Below, in pieces: positions 49,143-58,917 of a stretch of 64,000 nt of DNA. Every line of letters begins with the position of its first letter. Position 1 is the first letter of the stretch. Both the position numbers and the translations under genes were made by a program. The notes under the pieces were generated by a model that did not search any database, was not told where the DNA came from, and worked only from the letters and a program-made list of their open reading frames with translations. Source of the DNA: Streptomyces tirandamycinicus (lineage in GTDB: Bacteria > Actinomycetota > Actinomycetes > Streptomycetales > Streptomycetaceae); assembly GCF_003097515.1 (NCBI RefSeq), contig NZ_CP029188.1, positions 620,001 to 684,000 of the forward strand, read 5' to 3'.

Positions 49143-49178
49143 GAGGATCTGGAGGATCTGGAGGATCTGGAGGATCTG
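49143..49178. repeat. Four perfect 9-bp tandem repeats (GAGGATCTG)
   Basis: Units at 49143, 49152, 49161 and 49170, all identical. Variable-number repeats of this kind can differ between strains. Confidence 0.9.
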
Positions 49179-49342
49179 GACCCCGGCTTGCGCCGGGAGC
49201 GGGTGGAAGGAGCCGGACGAGGCCGGATGAAGAACGACGAGCCCCGAAGGGAACGGGAGCGGCCGGAAGATGCTCGAGGGACTCGGGGGAACCGGGAGAA
49301 CCGGGAGAACCGGAAAGCCGGGCACCCGGGGAAGGACGGAAC

Positions 49343-49382
49343 CCGGAGGAAGCCGGAGGAAGCCGGAGGAAGCCGGAGGAAG
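49343..49382. repeat. Four perfect 10-bp tandem repeats (CCGGAGGAAG)
   Basis: Units at 49343, 49353, 49363 and 49373, followed by a degenerate copy (CCGGGGAAG). Confidence 0.9.
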
Positions 49383-49657
49383 CCGGGGAAGGGACCCGCC
49401 GCTGCGCCCGGTGTGCGGTCCCCCACCGCCCGGCGGCGCGTTCCGGACGCCCCGGCCGGGCTCCCGCGCCTTTCGGACCGGTACCCGGACAGCCATTGTC
49501 CGGAGAGGGCCGACACGCTTCAATGCGGGGTGACCCGCGGCCGTGCCGGTGGCCCGGGAGGGCCCGGAGCGCCGCCATCGGTCGTGTCCGCACGCCCTGC
49601 CCCGCCCCTCGGCGCGAGGGCCCAGCGGGGGGCCGTGCACGTCCATCGAGGAGTCCC

Positions 49658-50602
49658 ATGGGGCACGCCGCGCATCCCGGGCACACGCGGGCCGAACTGG
49701 AGCGCGTGCTGCTCACGGGCCCCTTCCATCTCGCGCTGCGCGCCGCGTTCGCGGTGCGCGGGCTGCCGCTCCAGCGGGTGCAGCACCATCTCGCCCACCG
49801 GGGGATCAAGGTCGGGGTGACCAGTCTGAGTTACTGGCAGCAAGGGGCCCGCCGGCCCCGGCGCCCCGAGTCACTGCGCGCGGTCCGGGCGCTCGAGGAC
49901 GTGCTGCGGCTGCCGGAGAACTCGCTGCTGCGGCTCCTTCCCGGCGACGGCGGGTCCGGCCCCCAGCGCCCCGCGGCCCCTTCGCCGCGTACGCCCGCCG
50001 CGGTGTCCGGTGCGGTGGAGCGGCTGCTGACCGCGCTCGGCCGGCCCGCGGACGGCGGGCTGCACACCGTGGGGCACCACGAGCGGGTGCGGATCGGGCC
50101 GGGCCGCGAACTGCTCGGCCGCGACTCCCAGAAGATCGTGCGTGCCCACCGCGACGGCGTCGACCGCCTGCTGGCCGTCCATCGCGGGGATGCCGGGTGG
50201 GACCCGGCGCGGGTGGCGGTGCGCGCGACGGAGAACTGCCGCCCGGGGCGCGTCCGGTACGACCGGGACGCGGGGGTGCTGGTCGCGGAGCTGCTGCTCG
50301 ACGCCCGGCTGCGGTCCGGGGAGACGTATCTCCTCTGCTACGGGTTCGAGGACGGCACGGCGGGACCGAGCGGTGAGTACGTACGCGGCTTCCGCGAGTC
50401 CGGCGGCCAGTACGTGCTGCAGGTCCGCTTCGACGCGGCGGCGCTGCCGGTGCGGTGCCGGCACTTCGCCCAGAACTCCCCCGGCGCGGCGCGGATCTGC
50501 CGGGCCGAACTGACGCCGAGCGGCCGGCAGCCCTCGGTGCACGTGGTCGAGCAGGGCGTCCGGCCGGGCATCCAGGGGATCGACTGGGAGTGGGAACGCT
50601 GA
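49658..50602 (+). CDS. XRE-like HTH protein of unknown function
   Basis: 314 aa. The N-terminal half (about 12-85) has LQRVQHHLAHRGIKVGV, then TSLSYWQQGARRPRRPESLRAVRALEDVLRLPENSLL, which looks like a compact XRE-type helix-turn-helix. The C-terminal half (about 120-314) has conserved-looking beta strands (VLVAELLLDARLRSGETYLLCYGFED, YVLQVRFD) and ends GIQGIDWEWER. I know no function; regulator is inference. GAGGAG lies about 6 nt before the ATG. Divergent from uvrC. Confidence 0.72.
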   Translation: MGHAAHPGHTRAELERVLLTGPFHLALRAAFAVRGLPLQRVQHHLAHRGIKVGVTSLSYWQQGARRPRRPESLRAVRALEDVLRLPENSLLRLLPGDGGSGPQRPAAPSPRTPAAVSGAVERLLTALGRPADGGLHTVGHHERVRIGPGRELLGRDSQKIVRAHRDGVDRLLAVHRGDAGWDPARVAVRATENCRPGRVRYDRDAGVLVAELLLDARLRSGETYLLCYGFEDGTAGPSGEYVRGFRESGGQYVLQVRFDAAALPVRCRHFAQNSPGAARICRAELTPSGRQPSVHVVEQGVRPGIQGIDWEWER

Positions 50603-50828
50603 CGCGGGCCCGGCGCGTGCGGTACCGCGCGCGGTCGGGAGCACGTCCGTACCCGCCGCGGCGGGCGGTCCGGGCGCCGGAGCGGCCGGCCCGGACCGGC
50701 GTGCGCGGTCCTGCGGGCAGCACGGACGGCGTGCCGGGACCGCCGGTGCTTCCGGCTGCCCGTGCGCGGGGCGCCGCGTGGTGCGTCGCGCGGTGCGTAC
50801 GGGCAGCACCGTGGCGGTACGAGCGGGC

Positions 50829-51257
50829 TCAGGCCTCCGGGCCCGCCACCAGCTTCCCGTCCCGCACCCGCACCGGGACCTCCGGAAGCGGCACGGTCGC
50901 CGGGCCCTGGAGTGCCGTGCCGGTGGTGACGTCGAACCGGCTGCCGTGGCAGGGGCAGTTGCCCTCCGTGCCCTCCACCTTGTCGAGGACGCACCCGGCG
51001 TGGGTGCACTGGGCGCTGAACGCCCGGTACCGGCCCTCGGCCGGGCAGTGGACGACGAGCCGCTGCTCGCGGTAGAGCCGGGCGCCGCCCACGGGGACCT
51101 CCGCGGCGGTGCCGAGGTCGACCGGCCCGGTCGGCGTCGGAACCCGGGCGTGACCCACCTTGGACTCGGTGGAGCAGGCGGCGGCCCCCAGCCCGGCCGC
51201 TCCGGCGAGGGCGGCGCCTTTCAGCACGGTACGGCGGGCGGCGGGGCGGCCGGACAT
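50829..51257 (-). CDS. Rieske [2Fe-2S] protein with Tat/lipoprotein signal
   Basis: 142 aa. Tat-like ARRTVLKG followed by a hydrophobic stretch and a lipobox (GAAACS), so probably a membrane-anchored lipoprotein outside the cell. The disulfide-type Rieske motifs CTHAGC and CPCHGS supply ligands and the bridge. Soluble electron carrier role is likely; partner unknown. ATG at 51257 has GGAG nearby; a GTG at 51269 is less likely. Confidence 0.9.
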   Translation of the reverse strand: MSGRPAARRTVLKGAALAGAAGLGAAACSTESKVGHARVPTPTGPVDLGTAAEVPVGGARLYREQRLVVHCPAEGRYRAFSAQCTHAGCVLDKVEGTEGNCPCHGSRFDVTTGTALQGPATVPLPEVPVRVRDGKLVAGPEA

Positions 51258-51376
51258 GAGGATCTCCACGGATGAGGGGCGCGGGTGGCCAAACCGACGA
51301 TACCGGCGCAGATCGCGGCCCTTCCGGGCGGGTCCGCCGGGCCGGGACGGGACTGTCGCGCCCCGGAGCGATGGAC

Positions 51377-51382
51377 TACCTT
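51377..51382 (+). promoter_or_regulatory. -10 box of the sugar kinase, leaderless spacing
   Basis: TACCTT lies at -13 to -8 relative to the GTG at 51390; no ribosome site precedes the start. Confidence 0.4.
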
Positions 51383-51389
51383 CTCAGCC

Positions 51390-52307
51390 GTGATCGTCGT
51401 CGCCGGTGAGTCCCTGATCGACCTGGTCCCGCTGCGGACGGCCGCCGCGGACGCACCGCTGCCGCCGCTGCTGCCCCGGCCCGGCGGCGGCCCGTACAAC
51501 ACGGCGGTGGCCCTGGGCCGCCTGGGTTCACCCGTGGCCTTCTGCTCCCGTGTCTCGGCGGACCGCTTCGGTGAGGCGCTGCTGGAGGGACTGCGTACCG
51601 CGGGGGTACGGACGTCGCTGGTGCAGCGGGGCCCGGAGCCGACGAGCCTCGCGGTCGCCGAGGTCGGCGCGGACGGCTCCGCCGGCTACCGCTTCCATGT
51701 GACCGGTACCGCCGACCGGCTGTTCGCGTTGCCCGCGGAACTGCCGGACGGGGTACGGGCGCTGGCCCTCGGCACCTGCTCGCTGGTGCTGGAACCGGGT
51801 GCGAGCGCCTATGAGGCCCTGCTGCGGCGCGAGGCGCGGCGCGGGGTGTTCACGCTGCTCGACCCCAACATCCGGCCGGGGCTGATCCCGGACGCCGGTG
51901 CCCACCGGGCACGGTTCCGGGGATGGCTGCCCTCGGTGTCGCTGCTGAAGCTCTCGGAGGAGGACGCCGCGTGGCTCGGCGGCTCCCCGGGCCGGTGGCT
52001 TGCCGAAGGGCCCGCCGCGGTGGTCATGACGCACGGCGACCGCGGTCTCACGGTGCGCACCCGGGCGGGTGTGGAGGTGGCCGTCCCCGCGGTGGACGTG
52101 ACGGTGGCCGACACGATCGGTGCGGGCGACACCGTGAACGCGGCACTGCTGCACGACCTGGACCGGCGTGGCGCCCTCACCCACCGCGGTCTGCTCGCCC
52201 TGGACGCCGACGGCTGGACCGAGGTGCTGGGGTTCGCCGCCCGTGCCGCGGCCGTCACCTGCTCCCGTGCGGGCGCGGAGCCTCCGTACGCCTCCGAACT
52301 GGGCTGA
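51390..52307 (+). CDS. PfkB-family carbohydrate kinase
   Basis: 305 aa. N-terminal VVAGESLIDLVP, GGGPYNTAVALGRLG, and the C-terminal anion hole with catalytic aspartate in TIGAGDTVNAALL. The pattern matches fructokinase/2-dehydro-3-deoxygluconokinase-like PfkB kinases; the sugar cannot be assigned. GTG start chosen from the -10 spacing and because the motif VVAGE begins 3 residues in. Convergent with uvrA. Confidence 0.88.
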   Translation: MIVVAGESLIDLVPLRTAAADAPLPPLLPRPGGGPYNTAVALGRLGSPVAFCSRVSADRFGEALLEGLRTAGVRTSLVQRGPEPTSLAVAEVGADGSAGYRFHVTGTADRLFALPAELPDGVRALALGTCSLVLEPGASAYEALLRREARRGVFTLLDPNIRPGLIPDAGAHRARFRGWLPSVSLLKLSEEDAAWLGGSPGRWLAEGPAAVVMTHGDRGLTVRTRAGVEVAVPAVDVTVADTIGAGDTVNAALLHDLDRRGALTHRGLLALDADGWTEVLGFAARAAAVTCSRAGAEPPYASELG

Positions 52308-52433
52308 CCCCGCGCCGCGAGCCGCCGGAGAACCCGGTACGGCGGTGCACCGGAAGCCGTCCGGGTTCCCTGCCCCGGGGGCGCGGGGGCGCGGCGGCCG
52401 GGGCACCCGGAAACGCCGTCCGGGGCACGGGAA

Positions 52434-52484
52434 CGCCTCACCGCCGTCGTCCGGGGCCGGTGACGGGACGACGGCGGTGAGGCG
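52434..52484. terminator. 19-bp perfect hairpin between pfkB and uvrA
   Basis: 52434-52452 and 52466-52484 are perfect complements with a 13-nt loop. It lies between convergent genes (ends at 52307 and 52519) and probably stops both transcripts. Confidence 0.8.
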
Positions 52485-52518
52485 GGGCCGGGCCCCGGCG
52501 GCGGGCCCGGAGCCCGGG

Positions 52519-55500
52519 TCAGGCCTTGCGGGTGCGGCTGCGCGACGCGGCCGCCTTCTTCCTGACCGGGGTCGCGTCGGCCGTCACCGTCTTCTTCACC
52601 GAGGTGGAGTTGGCGGAGACCACCGGCTTCCTGGACGCGGCCTTCTTCGCCGCCGCCTTGCGCGACTGGGGCGGCACCGAGTCGCTGACGCGCTCCGGGC
52701 CCAGGATGTCCCGCAGGAACTTGCCGGTGTGGCTCGCCGGCACCCCGGCGACCTGCTCGGGCGTGCCCTCCGCGATGACCAGGCCACCGCCGCTGCCGCC
52801 CTCGGGCCCCATGTCGACGACCCAGTCGGCGGTCTTGATCACATCGAGGTTGTGCTCGATCACGATCACGGTGTTGCCCTTGTCGACCAGCCCGGACAGC
52901 ACGTTGATCAGCTTCGAGATGTCCTCGAAGTGCAGACCGGTCGTCGGCTCGTCCAGAACGTAGACGGTGCGGCCGGTCGACCGCTTCTGCAGCTCGCTCG
53001 CCAGCTTCACCCGCTGCGCCTCACCGCCGGAGAGGGTGGGCGCGGGCTGGCCCAGCCTGACGTACCCGAGGCCCACCTCGTTCAGCGTCTTGAGGTGGCG
53101 GGAGATCGTCGGCACGGCCTCGAAGAAGTGCAGCGCCTCCTCGATCGGCATGTCCAGCACCTCGGCGATGGACTTGCCCTTGTAGTGGACCTCCAGGGTC
53201 TCCCGGTTGTAGCGCGCACCGTGGCAGACCTCGCACGGGACGTACACGTCCGGCAGGAAGTTCATCTCGATCTTGATGGTGCCGTCGCCGGAGCAGTTCT
53301 CGCAGCGTCCGCCCTTGACGTTGAAGGAGAAGCGGCCCGGCAGATAGCCGCGCACCTTCGCCTCCATCGTCTCCGCGAAGAGTCTGCGGACGTGGTCGAA
53401 GACACCGGTGTACGTCGCCGGGTTGGACCGCGGGGTACGGCCGATGGGCGACTGGTCGACGTGGACGACCTTGTCGACGAGGTCGTCGCCGTCCACCCGC
53501 GTGTGCCGGCCGGGCACCGACTTGGCGCCGTTGAGCTCGCGGGCCAGGTGGGTGTACAGGATGTCGTTGACCAGCGTCGACTTGCCCGAGCCGGAGACGC
53601 CGGTGACGGCCGTGAGCACACCGAGCGGGAACGACACGTCGATGTCCCGGAGGTTGTTCTCCCGGGCTCCGTGCACCGTGAGCTGCCGCGCGGGGTCCAC
53701 CGGGCGCCGGATGCCCGGCGTCGCGATGGACTTCTTCCCGGACAGGTAGAGCCCGGTCATCGAGTCCTTGTTGGCCAGCAGCTGCTTCAGCGGTCCGGAG
53801 TGGACGACCTTGCCGCCGTGCTCACCGGCGCCCGGGCCGATGTCCACGACCCAGTCGGCGACCTTGATCGTGTCCTCGTCGTGCTCGACGACGATCAGGG
53901 TGTTGCCCATGTCCCTGAGCCGCACCAGGGTTTCGATCAGCCGGTGGTTGTCGCGCTGGTGCAGGCCGATGGACGGCTCGTCCAGCACGTACAGCACGCC
54001 GACGAGCCCCGAGCCGATCTGGGTGGCCAGCCGGATGCGCTGCGCCTCGCCGCCGGACAGGGTGCCCGCGGCCCGGTTGAGGGAGAGGTAGTCCAGGCCG
54101 ACGTCGACCAGGAACCGCAGCCGCTCGTTGACCTCCTTGAGCACCCGCTCGGCGATCTTCTTGTCGCGGTCGTTCAGCGTCAGCCGGCCCAGGAAGTCGG
54201 CGCACTCGCTGATCGACATGGCCGAGACCTCGGCGATGGACCGGTCCATGACCGTCACCGCCAGGACGATCGGCTTCAGCCGGGTGCCGTCGCAGGTGGG
54301 GCAGGGCACCTCCCGCATGTAGCCCTCGAAGCGCTCGCGGCTGGAGTCGCTCTCCGCCTCGCTGTGGCGCCGCTTCACGAAGGACACCGCGCCCTCGAAC
54401 GCCGGGGTGGTGTAGGCGCGCTCCCGCCCGTAGCGGTTCCGGTAGCGGACCTCGACCTGGGTCTTGTGGCCGTACAGCAGGGCCTTCCTGGCACGCTGCG
54501 GCAGCCCGGCCCACGGGATGTCCGTGCGGAAGCCGAGCGCGTCGGACAGCCCGCCGATCAGCCGGCCGAAGTACTCCTTGGTGTGGCCGTGCGACCAGGG
54601 GTGGATGGCGCCGTCGTCGAGGGAGCGGTCCTCGTCCGGGACGATCAGGTCGGGGTCGACCTCCATCCGGGTGCCGATGCCGGTGCAGTCGGGGCAGGCG
54701 CCGAAGGGCGAGTTGAAGGAGAACGAACGGGGTTCGAGCTCCTCGAAGGAGAGGTCGTCGTAGGGGCAGTACAGATGCTCCGAGTACATCCGCTCGCGCT
54801 CGGGGTCGTCCTCGGGGAGGTCGACGAAGTCCAGCACCACCATGCCGCCGGACAGGCCCAGCGCGGTCTCCACGGAGTCGGTGAGCCGGCGCTTGGCGCT
54901 CTCCTTGACGGTCAGGCGGTCGATGACCACCTCGATGGTGTGCTTCTCCTGCTTCTTGAGCTTCGGCGGCTCGGTGAGCTGGATCGTGCGCCCGTCGACC
55001 CGGGCCCGCGCGTACCCCTTGGACTGGAGGTCGGCGAAGAGGTCGACGAACTCGCCCTTGCGCTCCCGGACCAGCGGCGACAGCACCTGGAAGCGGCTCC
55101 CCTCGGGCAGCTCCAGCACCTTGTCGACGATGGCCTGCGGGGACTGGCGGGTGATGGGGCGGCCGCACTCGGGGCAGTGCGGCTTGCCGATCCGGGCGAA
55201 CAGCAGCCGGAGGTAGTCGTAGACCTCGGTGATCGTGCCCACCGTGGACCGTGGGTTGCGGGACGTGGACTTCTGGTCGATCGAGACGGCCGGGGAGAGG
55301 CCCTCGATGAAGTCCACGTCCGGCTTGTCCATCTGGCCCAGGAACTGCCGGGCGTAGGAGGACAGCGACTCGACGTAGCGGCGCTGCCCCTCCGCGAAGA
55401 TCGTGTCGAACGCGAGCGACGACTTGCCCGACCCCGAGAGCCCGGTGAAGACGATGAGTGAGTCACGCGGGAGGTCGAGCGAGACGTTCTTCAGGTTGTG

Positions 55501-55536
55501 CTCGCGAGCGCCACGGACGATGAGACGGTCGGCCAC
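52519..55536 (-). CDS. uvrA: UvrA excinuclease ATPase subunit
   Basis: 1005 aa. Two ABC-ATPase modules: the first with [11 protein letters not shown] (about 32) and the second with [11 protein letters not shown] (about 650); signature LSGGEAQRI and LSGGEAQRV. Zinc modules have CPECGRP and CENCSGDG with CEVCHG. DNA-damage recognition for nucleotide excision repair. A lysine-rich 45-residue tail ends the protein. GTG start. Its partners uvrC and uvrB are in the window. Confidence 0.97.
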   Translation of the reverse strand: MADRLIVRGAREHNLKNVSLDLPRDSLIVFTGLSGSGKSSLAFDTIFAEGQRRYVESLSSYARQFLGQMDKPDVDFIEGLSPAVSIDQKSTSRNPRSTVGTITEVYDYLRLLFARIGKPHCPECGRPITRQSPQAIVDKVLELPEGSRFQVLSPLVRERKGEFVDLFADLQSKGYARARVDGRTIQLTEPPKLKKQEKHTIEVVIDRLTVKESAKRRLTDSVETALGLSGGMVVLDFVDLPEDDPERERMYSEHLYCPYDDLSFEELEPRSFSFNSPFGACPDCTGIGTRMEVDPDLIVPDEDRSLDDGAIHPWSHGHTKEYFGRLIGGLSDALGFRTDIPWAGLPQRARKALLYGHKTQVEVRYRNRYGRERAYTTPAFEGAVSFVKRRHSEAESDSSRERFEGYMREVPCPTCDGTRLKPIVLAVTVMDRSIAEVSAMSISECADFLGRLTLNDRDKKIAERVLKEVNERLRFLVDVGLDYLSLNRAAGTLSGGEAQRIRLATQIGSGLVGVLYVLDEPSIGLHQRDNHRLIETLVRLRDMGNTLIVVEHDEDTIKVADWVVDIGPGAGEHGGKVVHSGPLKQLLANKDSMTGLYLSGKKSIATPGIRRPVDPARQLTVHGARENNLRDIDVSFPLGVLTAVTGVSGSGKSTLVNDILYTHLARELNGAKSVPGRHTRVDGDDLVDKVVHVDQSPIGRTPRSNPATYTGVFDHVRRLFAETMEAKVRGYLPGRFSFNVKGGRCENCSGDGTIKIEMNFLPDVYVPCEVCHGARYNRETLEVHYKGKSIAEVLDMPIEEALHFFEAVPTISRHLKTLNEVGLGYVRLGQPAPTLSGGEAQRVKLASELQKRSTGRTVYVLDEPTTGLHFEDISKLINVLSGLVDKGNTVIVIEHNLDVIKTADWVVDMGPEGGSGGGLVIAEGTPEQVAGVPASHTGKFLRDILGPERVSDSVPPQSRKAAAKKAASRKPVVSANSTSVKKTVTADATPVRKKAAASRSRTRKA

Positions 55537-55748
55537 GCCGGGTCCGCACCTTTCTTGAGACAGGTCGTGAGAAGCATCGGGGGCACTGCCCCCGGCCCGG
55601 ACTGCTCCAGGCTAGGACGACCACGGGATCGACGGCTGCCGGACGGGTGAACGCCCGGTCTTCCAGAATGCCTCCACCCCGAGCCTATAGCACGCGTATT
55701 CGATTAACGCCGGTCCGCTCCCACCTTCACCCGAACGTGTGGCGGGGC

Positions 55749-55754
55749 TATCGT
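55749..55754 (+). promoter_or_regulatory. -10 box of the mycothiol-type enzyme gene, leaderless spacing
   Basis: TATCGT at -13 to -8 relative to the ATG at 55762. Confidence 0.4.
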
Positions 55755-55761
55755 CTTCCCC

Positions 55762-56451
55762 ATGATCGATCCCGTGGACGACCTGGCCTCCGTACGTGAA
55801 GCGACCGAGCGGCTGCTGGGGGCGGCCGCCGCCCTGGACAACGCGGCGGCCGCCGGGCCGTCACGGCTCCCCGGCTGGAGCCGCGGGCACGTCCTGGCCC
55901 ATCTCGCCCGCAACGCCGACGCCCTCGTCAACGTCCTCGAGGGCCGCCCCATGTACCCGAGCGCCGACGCCCGCGAGGCGGACATCGAGCGCGACGCGCC
56001 CCGGCCGCTCGCCGCCCAGCTCGACGACGTGCGCGCATCGGGTGAGCGCTTCCAGGCCGCGGCCGCGGCGGACGCGGACTGGTCCCGGACCGTGGAGCTC
56101 CGCAACGGCGTGAAGGACGCCGCGGCCCGTGTCCCGTTCCGGCGGCTGATCGAGGTCGAACTGCACCACGTGGACCTCGGCATCGGCTACGAGCTGGAGG
56201 ACCTCCCGGCCGGCTTCACCGAGCGCGAGACCGGGTTCCTCGCGGAGCGGTTCGACGGGCACCGGGACGTACCGGCCACCACCGTCGTCGCCGGGGGCGG
56301 ACGGACCTGGACCACGGGAGGCGGGGCTGCGGGCGGTCCGGTGACGGTCCGGGGAACCGCCGCGGACCTGCTCGGCTGGCTCGCCGGCCGGCGCGACGGA
56401 GCGGCACTCGAGGTCACCGGCGGCCCCCTGCCGGTGCTGCCGCCGCTGTAG
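55762..56451 (+). CDS. Mycothiol-dependent maleylpyruvate isomerase-family protein
   Basis: 229 aa. DinB-like four-helix N-terminal domain (1-about 165) with zinc ligands in GHVLAHLARNADALVN and EVELHHVDLG, then a small C-terminal domain with GGPVTVRGTAADLLGWLAGR. Members use mycothiol, the thiol of actinobacteria, for isomerase or S-transferase reactions; the substrate here is unknown. No ribosome site. Confidence 0.85.
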   Translation: MIDPVDDLASVREATERLLGAAAALDNAAAAGPSRLPGWSRGHVLAHLARNADALVNVLEGRPMYPSADAREADIERDAPRPLAAQLDDVRASGERFQAAAAADADWSRTVELRNGVKDAAARVPFRRLIEVELHHVDLGIGYELEDLPAGFTERETGFLAERFDGHRDVPATTVVAGGGRTWTTGGGAAGGPVTVRGTAADLLGWLAGRRDGAALEVTGGPLPVLPPL

Positions 56452-56472
56452 CCGGCTGAGTACGCTGGCTCC

Positions 56473-57129
56473 ATGACTTACAGCGGAGCGGTGAAGGTCG
56501 GCGGCCCTGCGGACGTCCACGAACTGGCGGCCCTGATGATCTCCAAGGTCGCCGTCGGCCCCATGGACAACAACGCCTACCTGCTGCGCTGCCGCGCCAC
56601 CGACGAACAACTGCTGATCGACGCGGCCGACGAGCCCGAGACCCTGCTCCGGCTGATCGGCGACGACGGGATCACGTCCGTCGTCACCACCCACCGGCAC
56701 GGCGACCACTGGGGCGCGCTGGCGGACGTGGTGGGCGCGACCGGCGCGCGCACCTACGCGGGACGCCACGACGCCGCCGGCATCCCGGTGCCGACCGATG
56801 TGCTCGTCGACGACGGCGACACCATCCGGGTGGGCCATGTCGAGCTCACCGCCCGCCATCTGGTCGGCCACACACCCGGATCGATCGCGCTCGTCTACGA
56901 CGACCCGCACGGCCACCCGCACGTTTTTACGGGAGACTGCCTCTTCCCGGGCGGCGTGGGCAACACCTGGAAGGACCCGCAGGCCTTCGCCTCGCTGATC
57001 CGCGACGTGGAGACGAAGCTCTTCGACGTGCTGCCGGACGAGACCTGGGTCTACCCCGGCCACGGCGACGACACCACGCTCGGCGCCGAGCGGCCCCATC
57101 TTCCCGAGTGGCACGCGCGCGGCTGGTGA
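56473..57129 (+). CDS. Metallo-beta-lactamase-fold hydrolase (glyoxalase II-like)
   Basis: 218 aa. Zinc-binding TTHRHGDHWGAL (HxHxDH, about residue 76), further His in VGHTPGSIALV, Asp in FTGDCLFPGGVGNTW and a late His in YPGHGDDTTLG. This set matches glyoxalase II-like thioesterases. A TACGCT box lies at -12 to -7. It follows the mycothiol-type gene by 21 nt and may handle a mycothiol thioester, which is inference only. Confidence 0.9.
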   Translation: MTYSGAVKVGGPADVHELAALMISKVAVGPMDNNAYLLRCRATDEQLLIDAADEPETLLRLIGDDGITSVVTTHRHGDHWGALADVVGATGARTYAGRHDAAGIPVPTDVLVDDGDTIRVGHVELTARHLVGHTPGSIALVYDDPHGHPHVFTGDCLFPGGVGNTWKDPQAFASLIRDVETKLFDVLPDETWVYPGHGDDTTLGAERPHLPEWHARGW

Positions 57130-57341
57130 GGACGGACCCGGGCGTCCGCTGCGGGACGGCCCGTGGCCACCACGCCGGCGACGGCCACGGGCTCGGCCAC
57201 CACCGGTGACCGCTCAGGGCGACCGTACGAGAGAGGCGCACACGCGGGGCGCACAGGCCGTGCACCCGGCGCGTACCTCGTCGCCGATCATGCGTCCACG
57301 CGCCCCCGTAACCGCCGCCGAGCACGGGTAGTTGGCGCGAC

Positions 57342-58757
57342 ATGCACCATGGTCACACCGCGTCGCCGGAGAACTCCCCGCCGGCGGACCCCTTGTCGGC
57401 GGACTCGCCGTCGGTGGACTCCCCGCCGGCGGACTCACCGTCGCCGCGTCCGGCAGCGCCCGCCGCCCCCGTCTCCATGCCCCGGCTCGCGGCCGCCTCG
57501 CTCGCCGGGACCGCCGTGGAGTTCTACGACTTCTTCGTCTACGGCACGGCCGCGGCGCTGGTGCTCGGGCCGCTGTTCTTCCCCGAGTTCTCCCCGCTCG
57601 CGGGGACGCTCGCCGCCTTCGGAACATTCGCCGTCGGCTTCGTCTCCCGCCCGCTGGGCTCGGTGCTCTTCGGGCACATCGGCGACCGCCACGGGCGGCG
57701 CCCCGTCCTCTTCGCCTCACTGCTGCTGACGGGGCTGGCCACGGTCGGCGTGGGGTGCGTCCCGTCGTACGCGACGATCGGGGTGGCCGCGCCGGTGCTG
57801 CTGCTGGTGCTGCGCTTCCTCCAGGGGCTCGGCCTCGGCGGCGAGTGGGGCGGGGCGGTGCTGCTGACGGCCGAGCACGCGCCGCCCGGGCGGCGCGCGT
57901 TGTGGGCGAGCTTTCCGCAGATCGGCCCGTCGGTGGGTTTCCTGCTGGCCAACGGGGTGATGCTGGCGCTGTCCGCGGGGCTGACCGATGCCCAGTTCCG
58001 GGACTGGGGCTGGCGGGTCCCGTTCTGGGCGGCGGGGCTGCTGGCGGCCGGCGGGCTGCTGCTGCGCGGCTCACTGGCCGAGACCCCGCAGTTCGAGCGG
58101 ATCACCGAGCGGGCCCGGCTGCCGCTGGCCGAGGTGCTGCGCGGGCACTGGCGGCTGGTGCTGCTCACCGCCGGCGCGCTGTCGGTCGGCTACGCGGTCT
58201 TCTACGCCGTCTCCACCTGGTCGCTGGCGTACGGCACCGAGCGGCTCGGGGTGAGCCGCACGGTGATGCTCGTCTGCGTGATGGCTGCGGTCGCCGTCAA
58301 GGGGGCCGTCACACCGTTCGCGGCGATGCTCGGGGACCGCTACGGGCGCAAACCGCTCTGTCTCGCCGGATGCGCGGCGAGCGCGCTGTGGATGTTCCCG
58401 ATGGTGGAACTGCTGCACACCGCCGAACCGCTGCTGATGTTCACCGGGTTCGCGGGCGCCCTGCTGGCGTTCATCACGATGTTCGCGGTGGTGGCGGCGT
58501 ATCTGCCGGAGCTGTACGAGCCCAGGGTGCGGTGCACCGGGGCGGCGGTCGGCTACAACCTGGCGGGAGTGCTCGGCGGCGCGCTCACCCCGCTCGTCGC
58601 CACGGTCGTGGCGGGCGGCGGCGGACCTCCGTGGGGTGTGGCCGCGTATCTGAGCGGGATCGCCGTGCTGAGCCTCGGCTGCTTCGCGCTGCTGCCGGAA
58701 ACGGCACCGGCACGTGAGCGGGCGCGCCGCCCCTCCGGGGACGCGGCGGCCGTGTGA
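57342..58757 (+). CDS. MFS transporter, metabolite:H+ symporter (MHS) type
   Basis: 471 aa. A Ser/Pro/Asp-rich N-terminal tail (1-44) precedes 12 membrane helices. GHIGDRHGRRPVL is the first MFS loop motif; EFYDFFVYGTAA and RFLQGLGLGGEWGGA are typical of the MHS group that takes up organic acids such as shikimate, proline or citrate. The substrate cannot be named. A start at 57342 is supported by a -10-like TAGTTG 13 nt upstream; later in-frame starts near residue 46 (MPRLAAAS) are possible. Confidence 0.88.
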   Translation: MHHGHTASPENSPPADPLSADSPSVDSPPADSPSPRPAAPAAPVSMPRLAAASLAGTAVEFYDFFVYGTAAALVLGPLFFPEFSPLAGTLAAFGTFAVGFVSRPLGSVLFGHIGDRHGRRPVLFASLLLTGLATVGVGCVPSYATIGVAAPVLLLVLRFLQGLGLGGEWGGAVLLTAEHAPPGRRALWASFPQIGPSVGFLLANGVMLALSAGLTDAQFRDWGWRVPFWAAGLLAAGGLLLRGSLAETPQFERITERARLPLAEVLRGHWRLVLLTAGALSVGYAVFYAVSTWSLAYGTERLGVSRTVMLVCVMAAVAVKGAVTPFAAMLGDRYGRKPLCLAGCAASALWMFPMVELLHTAEPLLMFTGFAGALLAFITMFAVVAAYLPELYEPRVRCTGAAVGYNLAGVLGGALTPLVATVVAGGGGPPWGVAAYLSGIAVLSLGCFALLPETAPARERARRPSGDAAAV

Positions 58758-58828
58758 GGCTCCCGGACCCCGCCGGGCGCCACCCGCGGTCTCTCGCGAC
58801 CGCGCCGCCCCGCGGGTAGCGGACACGA

Positions 58829-58910
58829 CGGCACCGGCCGGGTCCGGTCGGACCCGGCCGGTGCCGAGGTGTGCGGTGCGCTTCCGCGGTGCGCCACGGG
58901 AAGCGCACCG
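58829..58910. terminator. Two hairpins between the convergent MFS and terC genes
   Basis: First stem 58829-58846 with 58849-58866 (18 bp perfect, 2-nt loop), second 58874-58885 with 58899-58910 (12 bp). Both transcripts end here. Confidence 0.8.
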
Positions 58911-58917
58911 CGGCAAC

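Larger units (their letters stand above)
49049..49657. other. uvrC upstream region with three families of tandem repeats
   Basis: 609 nt without a supported gene. The plus strand is purine-rich and carries four 9-bp units (GAGGATCTG, 49143-49178), about three AACCGGGAG-type units (about 49284-49312) and four 10-bp units (CCGGAGGAAG, 49343-49382). Confidence 0.75.

Noticed and set aside
52168..55461. A 1097-codon plus-strand open frame opposite uvrA
   Set aside because: Antisense shadow of uvrA; no recognisable motif.
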